A stretch of DNA of 64,000 nucleotides from JBBQYD01 sp942493075 (GTDB lineage Bacteria; Verrucomicrobiota; Verrucomicrobiia; Limisphaerales; UBA8199): the NCBI GenBank assembly GCA_942493075.1, contig OW818681.1, positions 5,766,001 to 5,830,000 on the forward strand, given 5' to 3'. Of the stretch, positions 1 to 7,356 are shown one piece after another. Made by a program: the position numbers and the translations under genes. The notes below the pieces were generated by a model, which was not told the DNA's origin, did no database searches, and worked only from the letters and a program-made list of their open reading frames with translations. Each line of letters opens with the position of its first letter. The stretch's first letter is position 1.

Positions 1-189
1 TCTCAAACTGGGAAGAGTTCTCCTATAGCTCAGGTCCTGGAGTTCGCGCAAAAATACACTGCATCAATCCATTGGAAAAGTTTTGACAGGGCCCGGATGG
101 AGTTGGACTCCACAAACGCGTTTATGGACTCTACTGAAGCGGAGGACAGAGGGATTCGACTAATCCTGCCGAAAGAGGCCCACCAATAG
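1..189 (+). CDS. possible 3' end of an unrecognised gene, cut by the window edge
   Basis: Frame 1 is open from the first base to a TAG at 187-189 (62 codons). The translation has an ordinary soluble composition (ends LPKEAHQ) with no motif I recognise. An open frame of this length can occur by chance, so this is only a candidate. From 190 to 416 I see no gene, RNA or clear terminator before the end of the convergent gene at 417. Confidence 0.3.
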   Translation, partial: SQTGKSSPIAQVLEFAQKYTASIHWKSFDRARMELDSTNAFMDSTEAEDRGIRLILPKEAHQ

Positions 190-416
190 GCACTGGCCTC
201 CCAGCCTCCGTGAGGACGTTACCCGACCTCCCCCTCGCAGATTACATGCTTGGCGCGAACCTTGAACAAGTCATGAAGGAGATTTGCTAACAGGTCTCGA
301 TTTCACAGACACCAGTTGGCAGGAGCCGAGTTGAACGCCCCACCGTAAACTTCACATGCCAGTCTGAAAACCGCGCTTGGCGCTATGCGCAGAGGCAATC
401 TGGCGAAGAGCGCGGC

Positions 417-1517
417 CTACTGCCTGACCAGCAGGCGAAAGAATACCGGGTCAGACGGCAGGTTGACGCTCTGCGTATTCCAGGGAGGCGTAGATGCAAT
501 ATTCGTCAGGAAATTGGTAAAACCACCCGGCTGGAGTTGCGAGCCAGATTGCAGCGAGTAAACCCGGCCTGAGGTGCTGGGCCACCGCAGGGTGAGAGTC
601 CCGCCGCTCTCCGCTAAAGTGCCCGCCAGGCCAAACACGCTCCCGGCATCAGCCGGGTTCGTACCGGCTATCAGCTCAGGTCCATCGTTCATGCCGTCCC
701 CATCCCGGTCGGTGCCGAGCAACCCTGCCGCAACCGCGTAGAATCCTTTGGCAGCCAACTGGCGGCCCGTAACGTTCAGATGCCCGCCATCATCCGTGTA
801 GCCGTCGTACAGACGCTGGCAGGTCCGGTTGCTATAAGTAAACGTGCACGCCGCGCCTGCGGTGTCATGCGCTTCGATATCAGCGATGTCATACAGCACC
901 CGGTTGTTCGCCCGCACCCAATCCCGCACCCCATCGTTGAACACGTTTCTCAAATAGTTCGCATGATCGGTGTCCGTCGTCAGTGGGATGGTCATGTAAA
1001 CAAAGACGGTTTCCGGGAACGCCGCCTCCAGCTTGCTCATCGCATCCAGGTAATACGCCAGGTTGGCGGTTTCATCGATATAACACAGCTTGTTGACCGC
1101 AAAATTAACCTTTGGAAAACGCCACCCGTTGCTCACGCTGCTGCTGAATAGATCGACCTTTGCCTGCCAGCCGGGATTGCCGCGATTGTCCTCGTAAACC
1201 CGCCCCGGCAGGGTTGTAGCAGGTGGGTTGGCATCGTCGTAAACAGCCTGAATTGGGTAAAAGGTGCTGCTCGCCCCCCGAAGGTCGGCAATGCCGCTCA
1301 TCAGGTTGCCTCCCACTGAAGCATGTGCGAAATACCATTTGAACTGGGCGATTTCATTCATCCGCGCCGCCGGGTATTGGGCCACCGCCTGGCAGTTGGT
1401 ATAGCCAATCAGGAGCCCCTCGCCGCGAGCACTCCCACCGGCGGCCACCAACCCCAGCAACACGCAGCCCGTCACTATCCGTACGCTATGGCCGAAGGAT
1501 CTGGGGAATGTCTTCAT
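417..1517 (-). CDS. secreted SGNH-hydrolase-like protein with calcium-binding-type repeat and C-terminal FFRL module
   Basis: A 366-residue exported protein. Residues 1-32 form a signal peptide (basic start, hydrophobic core, SARG). Residues about 55-265 look like a divergent SGNH/GDSL hydrolase: HASVGG near 65-70 and DDGGHLN near 242-248, where the His would be the catalytic His of the family. I do not see a textbook GDS motif, so the activity is unproven. Residues 269-279 (TDRDGDGMNDG) resemble a thrombospondin type 3 calcium loop, followed by a beta-rich tail (296-366) ending in FFRLLVRQ. A similar tail is found on the protein at 24360-27227. It stands alone, convergent with whatever lies at the window start and divergent from the gene at 1851. 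Likely acts outside the cell or at the surface; substrate unknown. Confidence 0.6.
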   Translation of the reverse strand: MKTFPRSFGHSVRIVTGCVLLGLVAAGGSARGEGLLIGYTNCQAVAQYPAARMNEIAQFKWYFAHASVGGNLMSGIADLRGASSTFYPIQAVYDDANPPATTLPGRVYEDNRGNPGWQAKVDLFSSSVSNGWRFPKVNFAVNKLCYIDETANLAYYLDAMSKLEAAFPETVFVYMTIPLTTDTDHANYLRNVFNDGVRDWVRANNRVLYDIADIEAHDTAGAACTFTYSNRTCQRLYDGYTDDGGHLNVTGRQLAAKGFYAVAAGLLGTDRDGDGMNDGPELIAGTNPADAGSVFGLAGTLAESGGTLTLRWPSTSGRVYSLQSGSQLQPGGFTNFLTNIASTPPWNTQSVNLPSDPVFFRLLVRQ

Positions 1518-1850
1518 GCCGCAGTCTTTCCCAAATCCCTGGCATTGTCATCCAGAATAATGGGGCGGGCAGGCTACTTCGGGATGTGCTCATGCGCACT
1601 GCGAATCGGGCCGCTCCTTAGTCCCATTTAAGAAACCGGGTTGACTCCCAGCACTCAGGCGACAAATTGCAGTTGCTGTAGTATGACGACCATCAAGAGA
1701 TGAACCATGAAGGTGCGTGAGAGCGGGATGCCGGAAGAGAAATGGGGCTCTTGTCAGCTCTGGTGCCGTTTTTTGGGAATGGATTGAAGGATTCCGTGCT
1801 CGACGGACGTTATGTAGATAGATGAAGCCGCCAATCGCACCAGAATCACT
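1518..1850. other. 333-bp divergent intergenic region, no gene seen
   Basis: Separates the minus-strand gene ending at 417 from the plus-strand gene at 1851, so it should hold both promoters. A TTGACT hexamer at about 1643 could be a -35 element, but no convincing partner was found. Short open frames here lack coding character. Confidence 0.4.
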
Positions 1851-3044
1851 ATGAAACCAAGCACTATTCTTCCCGCCTGTTGTGTCACCCTGCTTTGCCT
1901 CCTCACCACCGGGGTGTTCGGCCAGTCGGAGCTGCCACAATCAGAAACAGGTGCGCCGATCGTGGCTGGTAAATCGGCTCAGCTTGAGTTCGAGATTTCC
2001 AAGGGCAAGTTGTTGTTGGAAAACCTGGCTGGGGCTCCGATCAAGCACACCAAGAACGTGGAAGCCACTCTTCAAAACGTTACCGAGGTCCTGCGGGACA
2101 TATATCCGGATTTCAACATCACACTCGCCCCAGGGCTGGAGAATCTGATAATTGGAGATCTAAAGCTGCGTCTGAGCTCGATGCGATTGAATGATGTGTT
2201 GCAGGCGATGGAACTCGCGAGCGGCGCGAAATTCAGCGTGCGAGGCAGCCAGACATCGTTTCTGCTGGCTCCAGTTCGACAGCAGGTCTCGCGAAAGACT
2301 GAAGTGTTCAACCTGTCCACGTTCCTGCAAGGGTTGGAAGAGAGGGATGACAAATCGGTTGCATCAGCCGTCAACCAGGTGAGGGAACTAATCCTGGAGA
2401 CATATGCCGAACTGAATCCGAAGGAGACGACCCAGCCGTCATTTCAGTTTCACTCCGGTGCGAATCTGTTGATCATGATCGGTGAACCTGAAGCCTTGGA
2501 GGTAGCCACAAAGGTGGTGAATGCCTTACAGCGGCAGCCGGCCATCGGTGGTGGCCTTGGTGGCGGCATACTTTTCCCAAAACCGGCTCCGATGACCAAG
2601 CAAAGGCGCGCCATCATGAATAAACTGGAATCCATTCAGATGAATTCGGTGCGGCTTGAAGGCCTTCCCTTAGGTGAGGTGGTGGTGTGGCTGGTCAAAG
2701 AATCCAAAGCACTGGATCCTGAGAAGCGCGGAGTGAACTTCCTCATCAACCCGAACCAGCCTGCCTCGGGGCCCGGTGCCACTATTGTGGTAAGAGTGGA
2801 CCCCACGACGGGGTTGCCCGTGGAATCACAAAAGTCAGAGCCTGTCGATCTCGACGCTATCGCAATTCGTATCCTTCCAGCGCTTGAAAAGGTCCGGTTG
2901 ATCGATGTGCTTGACGCCATCGTGAAGGTGGCGGACCATCCATTGAAGTACTCCGTCACTGATTATGCGGTAATTTTCTCGCTGCGCTCGCCGGAAGACC
3001 CCGCTGACGCATTTGGCGGTTTCCCGGGCGCTGCGGGCCGGTAA
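1851..3044 (+). CDS. secreted secretin-N/STN-like protein of unknown role
   Basis: 397 residues with a signal peptide (1-24, LLCLLTTGVFG). The rest alternates short helices and strands in repeated patterns of the kind seen in secretin N-domains and STN domains (residues about 60-140 and 255-380), for example L..VLQAMELASGAKFSV followed later by LIDVLDAIVKVADHPLKYSV. A Gly-rich loop (GGGLGGGILF, about 232-241) splits it into two halves. There is no secretin pore domain, so it is not a complete secretin. The next two genes encode an ECF sigma factor and a small membrane protein, so it may be an envelope component sensed or controlled by them; that is inference from order only. The start is the ATG before the signal peptide; no strong ribosome-binding site is visible. 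Confidence 0.5.
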   Translation: MKPSTILPACCVTLLCLLTTGVFGQSELPQSETGAPIVAGKSAQLEFEISKGKLLLENLAGAPIKHTKNVEATLQNVTEVLRDIYPDFNITLAPGLENLIIGDLKLRLSSMRLNDVLQAMELASGAKFSVRGSQTSFLLAPVRQQVSRKTEVFNLSTFLQGLEERDDKSVASAVNQVRELILETYAELNPKETTQPSFQFHSGANLLIMIGEPEALEVATKVVNALQRQPAIGGGLGGGILFPKPAPMTKQRRAIMNKLESIQMNSVRLEGLPLGEVVVWLVKESKALDPEKRGVNFLINPNQPASGPGATIVVRVDPTTGLPVESQKSEPVDLDAIAIRILPALEKVRLIDVLDAIVKVADHPLKYSVTDYAVIFSLRSPEDPADAFGGFPGAAGR

Positions 3045-3084
3045 CGTGCGAACCTGCGCATTGAACAACTTGCTCTCGCTGCAA

Positions 3085-3663
3085 ATGAACGGCAGTGAAA
3101 CCGCAAGGGAAGTCCCAGCTTCCGAGGGCCTCGCCGTACTCACTGCGGCAATAGTCCACGGCGATGAGCAGGCATTCGAGGAGTTTCACAAGCGCTATTT
3201 CGACCGGCTGTACCAGTTTCTGCTGGTGGTCACTCACGGCAATGAATTGCAGGCACGCGAGGCGCTCCAGGAAACATTGCTTCGGGTTGCGCGACACCCA
3301 CGTGTGTTCTGCGAGGAAGAAGGCCTCTGGCGCTGGCTAAAGGTGGTCGCGCGTAATGCGGCTCGGGACGAAGGACGGAAAAGATTCCGCTACTTCGTCC
3401 TGCTGGAGCGCTTCGCTCTTGATCGCAACGGAGATGACCATCCCGCTGCGGATGAGAACACGTTGCGCTCGCTCCTGGTGGAGAGCATGGAGGAGTTGCC
3501 TGCGGACGATCGCCATCTCATCGAAGCCAAGTACCTGCAAGGTGTGGCTGTGAAGACCATCGCACCCGAAATGGGTTTGAGCGACAAGGCGGTGGAATCG
3601 AGGCTTGTCCGACTTCGCCACCAGCTCCGAGAATGTCTCCTCAAGAAGTTAAAACAATTATGA
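3085..3663 (+). CDS. ECF-type RNA polymerase sigma-70 factor
   Basis: About 192 residues. Region 2 lies at about 28-95 (E.FHKRYFDRLYQFLLV, then EALQETLLRVARHP and W.WLKVVARNAARDEGR) and region 4 at about 130-188 (ELPADDRHLIEAKYLQG, then a helix-turn-helix with SDKAVESRLVRLRHQLR). It lacks the extra domains of housekeeping sigma factors, so it is an ECF factor directing polymerase to a small gene set. I chose the ATG at 3085, 41 bp after the upstream stop. A TTG in frame at 3013 would overlap the upstream gene and adds a non-conserved stretch. Its stop overlaps the start of the next gene (ATGA at 3660-3663), so the two are translationally coupled, the usual arrangement for a sigma factor and its anti-sigma factor. 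Confidence 0.88.
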   Translation: MNGSETAREVPASEGLAVLTAAIVHGDEQAFEEFHKRYFDRLYQFLLVVTHGNELQAREALQETLLRVARHPRVFCEEEGLWRWLKVVARNAARDEGRKRFRYFVLLERFALDRNGDDHPAADENTLRSLLVESMEELPADDRHLIEAKYLQGVAVKTIAPEMGLSDKAVESRLVRLRHQLRECLLKKLKQL

Positions 3664-4067
3664 ACGATCAGGACCAGGATCAACTGTTGAGTGAAATCCT
3701 CTCTGGCGAGGATTTGGCAATATTCAGGACCCGTTCTCTGGCCTCAGCTCGCACGGCCATGCGAAGCCGGACTCGCCGTCGCCGGGTTGCGAAAGTGGCT
3801 ATCTTCGCTAGCTTGCCGCTCGTCGGTGCCGTGCTATTGCTCGTTCACGATAAGGCAGCGCAGACTGCAAAGTCGGTTCCCACCCCAGCCCATTTGCCCC
3901 TCGCCCAAAGTCAGCCTGCTGATTCCAATGTGCGATTCATTTCGGATGAAGAGTTGCTGGGCTTGTTTCCTGATCGGCCTGTGGCGTTGATCGGACAGCC
4001 CGGCCGCCAACAGCTCGCCTTCCTCGATGAGCCAAGTCTTAAGAAGCCTGTAGGCGGAAAGCTGTAG
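3660..4067 (+). CDS. small single-pass membrane protein, probable anti-sigma factor
   Basis: 135 residues beginning in the ATGA overlap with the sigma gene. Residues 1-45 are charged and cytoplasmic (SGEDLAIFRTRSLASARTAM, then an Arg-rich stretch RSRTRRRRVAK), residues about 46-64 form one membrane helix (VAIFASLPLVGAVLLLV), and the rest would be periplasmic with FISDEELLGLFPDRPVALIG. There is no zinc-binding HXXXCXXC anti-sigma motif, so the assignment rests on coupling to the sigma factor, size and topology. An in-frame ATG at 3633 exists, but the coupled start is more likely. Confidence 0.5.
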   Translation: MNDQDQDQLLSEILSGEDLAIFRTRSLASARTAMRSRTRRRRVAKVAIFASLPLVGAVLLLVHDKAAQTAKSVPTPAHLPLAQSQPADSNVRFISDEELLGLFPDRPVALIGQPGRQQLAFLDEPSLKKPVGGKL

Positions 4068-4380
4068 GGCGCTAGCCGGGACTGAACAGAAGGGAGTGAA
4101 CACAACAAAGACCGAATGAGAGCGTCGTCGAGATTGATTCTCTTTTCTGGGAGGCGTTCTCACTCTGCGACGAAGGATTACCAACGATTCCCACTGCACT
4201 TTAGTACTGTTGGTAGCCTCCAATTCCTAAAGGAATCGCATCGTGACCACAGACCAGCAAACACGTAAGTCATTGACTATCAGAGGAGGTGTTTGCTGTT
4301 CTGTGGAAAGCCTCCAATTCCTGAACCGAATCGCATTGCGACCACAAACCGGAGGGCGGTTCCAAGGAAGGAGGGTCGCC
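4068..4380. other. 313-bp convergent intergenic region with a direct repeat and possible hairpin
   Basis: Lies between the 3' ends of the anti-sigma-like gene (plus) and mobA (minus). It holds the direct repeat described at 4216-4350 and an imperfect hairpin around 4108-4166 (TGAGAGCG against CGTTCTCA, one wobble) that could terminate transcription. No coding region is supported. Confidence 0.4.
4216..4350. repeat. two ~40-bp direct repeats, 94 bp apart
   Basis: Copy 1 at 4216-4255 and copy 2 at 4310-4350 share GCCTCCAATTCCT, then a variable AAAGG or GAACCG block, then GAATCGCAT, GCGACCAC/GTGACCAC and AGACC/AAACC. They lie in the non-coding gap before mobA. Only two copies were seen, so this is not a CRISPR array; a lineage-specific intergenic repeat or decayed element is possible. 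Confidence 0.55.
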
Positions 4381-4971
4381 TCACACATTCCTGCTCACAT
4401 TGCTGATCAGCGCCAGATCGGCGGGGGTGTTGCAGTTGTGGAAGTATCGCGTTTCGTTCGACTCAATGTGCATGGGCCTGACGGCGCGTTCCTTGAGGCA
4501 TGCAGTTGCGAAATCGCGAACGGCAAACTGGCCGGAGGCCAGCGCGTGGGCCGCGTAGCTGTGACAGCGGCTTGGATAGACCGCCACTAAAGGCTCCAGC
4601 GCACCAGAATGCCGGGGGACGACTCCCGTATGCTGGTCACAGCGGGAGATGAGTTTCTGAAGAAACTCCAGTGACATCTGGGGGAGATCCACGGGGAGCA
4701 CCAACACCAGGGGATGCAGGGCTTCCCTTAAGGCCCGTTCGATGCCACCCAATGGACCATTCCCTGGTTCCAGATCGACCAGCATCCTTTCATGCAGGCT
4801 CGAGTAGTCTGCGCCCGGCCGTCCGGAAATAAACACATCACTGGCCCCGAGCCGGCGCACCTTTTCAAGCGCCACCTTGATGAAGGGTTTCCCTTGGAAT
4901 TCAACCCACGCCTTGTCGCAGCCCATCCTTCTGGATTGGCCCCCGGCTAAAATGACGGCGCTGAGATTCAT
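4381..4971 (-). CDS. mobA: molybdenum cofactor guanylyltransferase
   Basis: Transfers GMP from GTP to Mo-molybdopterin, giving the guanine-dinucleotide cofactor that bacterial DMSO-reductase-family enzymes such as NapA require. 196 residues, normal for MobA. The N-terminal nucleotide-binding loop LAGGQSRRMGCDK (about 8-20) is diagnostic; GPLGGIERAL and LPVDLPQM (the Asp that binds metal) follow, and a late FHNCNTPAD is typical. The ATG at 4971 overlaps the MOSC stop (ATGA), so this is the last gene of the cofactor operon. A longer in-frame form adds only non-conserved residues. Its presence matches the nap operon upstream. Confidence 0.95.
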   Translation of the reverse strand: MNLSAVILAGGQSRRMGCDKAWVEFQGKPFIKVALEKVRRLGASDVFISGRPGADYSSLHERMLVDLEPGNGPLGGIERALREALHPLVLVLPVDLPQMSLEFLQKLISRCDQHTGVVPRHSGALEPLVAVYPSRCHSYAAHALASGQFAVRDFATACLKERAVRPMHIESNETRYFHNCNTPADLALISNVSRNV

Positions 4972-5423
4972 ACGATCTTCAAGAATCCGCTGGTTAGAAT
5001 CCGGCAGCGCAATCCGCCGCGTCCGCGCAACCATTCCTCGGCTCCGGGCCCAATGGCCGAGTTCATCCAGCAACAGGGCCTGCTTTCTTCCACGCCGAGA
5101 AAGCAAATCGCCTGCACTTCGAATTCCCGGCCAATCAAATCGTTCAGGTCCGCGCCTCGCACCATGACGTTGCGCCGGGTGGCAGACGGTTGCGCATTCG
5201 GCAAGTTCAGCTCCTGTTTAAGTGCATCAAATACCTCCATCGAGAAGAACGTGATCTGTCCCTTATAATCCGGCTTATAGTCGAAGAAGCGGTCACCCCG
5301 AATACCGCTGCCTGCCACGCACTCAATAGAGTCCACCTCAACTAGCGGATGCTCCGAGGCCGGCTTTCCATGGTGTCCGAAGAAGTTGTGCCCGGGTGAA
5401 ATAAAAAGGTGTTCCACTTTCAT
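4968..5423 (-). CDS. MOSC-domain protein
   Basis: 151 residues consisting of a single MOSC (molybdenum cofactor sulfurase C-terminal) domain: an early GHNFFGHHGKP stretch, GSGIRGDRFFDY (about 38-49), the NVMVRGADLNDLIGREF block (about 84-100) and a late CFLGVEESRPCCWM with Cys residues in the place where MOSC proteins carry the conserved Cys. MOSC proteins bind or sulfurate Mo cofactors or pass sulfur to them; the exact role of stand-alone copies is unsettled. It starts one base after the moaA stop and overlaps mobA by ATGA, so it is co-translated with cofactor synthesis genes and probably handles the cofactor or its sulfur. Confidence 0.85.
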   Translation of the reverse strand: MKVEHLFISPGHNFFGHHGKPASEHPLVEVDSIECVAGSGIRGDRFFDYKPDYKGQITFFSMEVFDALKQELNLPNAQPSATRRNVMVRGADLNDLIGREFEVQAICFLGVEESRPCCWMNSAIGPGAEEWLRGRGGLRCRILTSGFLKIV

Positions 5424-5424
5424 A

Positions 5425-6399
5425 TTAACCTCCGATGGCTGTCATAGGGCGGCAGGGTTGATAGGTTCCCCGGAAGGAATGCTCCTCGGGCTTGCGCTCC
5501 ATTGCGGTAAGAAGGGTGGAGCGAATCGCTTCATCAGTGCGGGCCTCGCGCAACGCCGACCGAAGGTCCACCTCGCCGTGGTCTCCCAGGCACGGGCGGA
5601 GCTTGCCATCAGCCGTCAGCCGCATCTTATTGCAGTTATCACAAAAATGCAGGTTGGTCATGGCCCCGATGAACCCGACACGCGCACCGAGGGACCTCAG
5701 CTTGTAGTATTTCGCAGGGCCGAAACCCAGGCGCCAATCAGGCTGCGGGATGAGTTCATCCTTCTGTTGCAGCAGGCGCATTGCTTCGCCCACACCCATG
5801 AAGTTCTTGCTGGTGAGCACGTCCGTGGAGGTGATTGGCATGAGTTCAATCAACCGAAGAGGCAAGTTGTGCTCTGAAGCAAACAGCACCAACGGCCAAA
5901 GTTCTTTTTCATTCACGCCGCGCATCAAAACGCAGTTGAGTTTGACACACTGGAAATCTGCATTGATGGCTGCACGGATTCCTGCAAGCACATCCTCCAC
6001 GTTGCCACCGGTGATTTTCCGGTAAACCTCCTTATTGAGCGCATCCAGGCTTATGTTCACGCTGCGCACACCTGCCTGTCTTAAGGCGTGTGCCTGGCCC
6101 GCCATCTTCGTTCCATTCGTGCTCAAGCCGATGTGTTCCACACCGGGCTGCTCACTCATGCCCTGGACTATTTCCGAAAGGTCGCGCCGCACGAGGGGCT
6201 CTCCGCCCGTAAGACGGAACTTGCGGAATCCCATCCCCGCAGCCACACGGGTGACGCGAATGATCTCGTCCGCAGTCATGTGTTCGGGTCTTTGCTCCCA
6301 ACCCTTATAGCCCTCGGGCATGCAGTAGAGACAACGCTCGTTGCATCGGTCCGTGACCGATATCCGGAGGTAATCGATGGTGCGTCCGAATTTATCCAT
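5425..6399 (-). CDS. moaA: GTP 3',8-cyclase, first step of molybdenum cofactor synthesis
   Basis: A radical-SAM enzyme that turns GTP into the cyclic intermediate used by MoaC. 324 residues from MDKFGRTIDYLRISVTDRC; this start is at the conserved N-terminus, and a longer in-frame version has no family match. The SAM-binding cluster motif CNERCLYC is at about 19-26. The second Fe-S cluster motif comes near the C-terminus (FCDNCNKMRLTADGKLRPC). The protein ends in the conserved Gly-Gly (MTAIGG) needed for activation. It overlaps mogA by 8 bp and is followed one base later by the MOSC gene, within the moaD-to-mobA operon. Confidence 0.97.
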   Translation of the reverse strand: MDKFGRTIDYLRISVTDRCNERCLYCMPEGYKGWEQRPEHMTADEIIRVTRVAAGMGFRKFRLTGGEPLVRRDLSEIVQGMSEQPGVEHIGLSTNGTKMAGQAHALRQAGVRSVNISLDALNKEVYRKITGGNVEDVLAGIRAAINADFQCVKLNCVLMRGVNEKELWPLVLFASEHNLPLRLIELMPITSTDVLTSKNFMGVGEAMRLLQQKDELIPQPDWRLGFGPAKYYKLRSLGARVGFIGAMTNLHFCDNCNKMRLTADGKLRPCLGDHGEVDLRSALREARTDEAIRSTLLTAMERKPEEHSFRGTYQPCRPMTAIGG

Positions 6400-6898
6400 G
6401 GGAAGGATGGGTAGAGGCTGCAATATGCGGGTCTTCTCCAGCGAGGTGGCTGAGGGCTTCCTTGATGGCGGGCGCCAGGATCTCCAGGCACTCACGAACC
6501 GCCCGCGGCTTGCCGGGCAGGTTCACGATAAGACTGCTCCCACGAACTCCCGCTGTGGCACGCGAAAGAATCGAGGTCCGCACTCGCGCAAAAGAGCCCA
6601 TTCGCATGGCTTCGCCGAATCCTGGAAGCTCCTTTTCAAGGACCGTGCGTGTGGCTTCAGGGGTGACATCGCGCAGGGTAATTCCGGTGCCGCCCGTTGT
6701 GACGATCAACGGAAACTTTTCCTCCGCAAACCGCTTCAGTGCATCCGCAATATTTGAAACCTCGTCCGGCACAATCTGAGCCTCGAACTGTGCGCCCGGA
6801 AAATGTTCGACCAAGGCGGACTCGATTTCCGGTCCGCTCAGGTCTGCATAGACACCCGCGCTCGCGCGGTCGCTGATGGTAATCCGCGCGATCCTCAT
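6392..6898 (-). CDS. mogA: molybdopterin adenylyltransferase (MogA/MoaB family)
   Basis: Activates molybdopterin by adenylation before MoeA inserts molybdate. 168 residues. ISDRASAGVYADLSGP (about 8-23), TTGGTGITLRDVTPEAT (about 67-83), LPGFGEAMR and LIVNLPGKPRAVRECLE are the MogA-type motifs; the SDRAS.GVY form and the DVTPEAT block are closer to MogA than to MoaB. Its ATG overlaps the moaC stop (ATGA). The last 20 residues (after about 148) are not conserved and overlap the moaA start. Confidence 0.92.
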   Translation of the reverse strand: MRIARITISDRASAGVYADLSGPEIESALVEHFPGAQFEAQIVPDEVSNIADALKRFAEEKFPLIVTTGGTGITLRDVTPEATRTVLEKELPGFGEAMRMGSFARVRTSILSRATAGVRGSSLIVNLPGKPRAVRECLEILAPAIKEALSHLAGEDPHIAASTHPSHG

Positions 6899-7356
6899 GA
6901 CTTCACCTTCTCCGGCAGCCGAACATTCTCGATGTGCATGGTCTTATCCACGGCCTTGCACATGTCGTAGAGGGTTAATGCCGCCACGCTGGCGCCTGTG
7001 AGTGCTTCCATTTCCACGCCGGTCTGAGCTGAGGTCCGCGCGATGCACTCCACAACGATGCGATCTCTTTTCACCGCGAAGGAAATCTCCAAGTGGCTTA
7101 GCGGGAGAGAATGGCACAACGGAATGAGCGCCGCTGTCTGCTTGGCAGCCTGGATACCCGCTATCTGTGCGGTGGTTAAAAGATCTCCTTTTGGAAGCGC
7201 CCTGCGTTTGAGAGCGCGGATTGTCGATGGCTGGCACAGAAGAGAGGCCGTTGCCCGGGCCGTTCGCTGTTGAACGGGCTTGTGCCCTACGTCCACCATT
7301 TTGACACGGCCAGCATTGTTCAGGTGAGAGAAAGAAGCCTTTGTTTTCATCGGCAT
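6895..7356 (-). CDS. moaC: cyclic pyranopterin monophosphate synthase
   Basis: Converts the MoaA product to cyclic pyranopterin monophosphate. 153 residues, usual MoaC length. Visible motifs: FSHLNNAGRVKMVDVGHK at the start, KGDLLTTAQIAGIQAAK in the middle, the active-site LIPLCHSLPLSH (about 78-89), and VEMEALTGASVAALTLYDMCKA with the catalytic Lys following in KAVDK. It overlaps the 3' end of the moaE-moeA fusion gene by 10 bp and mogA by 4 bp. Confidence 0.97.
   Translation of the reverse strand: MPMKTKASFSHLNNAGRVKMVDVGHKPVQQRTARATASLLCQPSTIRALKRRALPKGDLLTTAQIAGIQAAKQTAALIPLCHSLPLSHLEISFAVKRDRIVVECIARTSAQTGVEMEALTGASVAALTLYDMCKAVDKTMHIENVRLPEKVKS

Noticed and set aside
4216..4350. Possible CRISPR array
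   Set aside because: Only two imperfect copies with a 54-bp non-spacer-like gap, and no cas genes in the window.
6276..6898. Open frames antisense to moaA, mogA and moaC, and similar long antisense frames elsewhere
   Set aside because: They mirror strongly conserved genes in high-GC DNA and show no motif or start signal.
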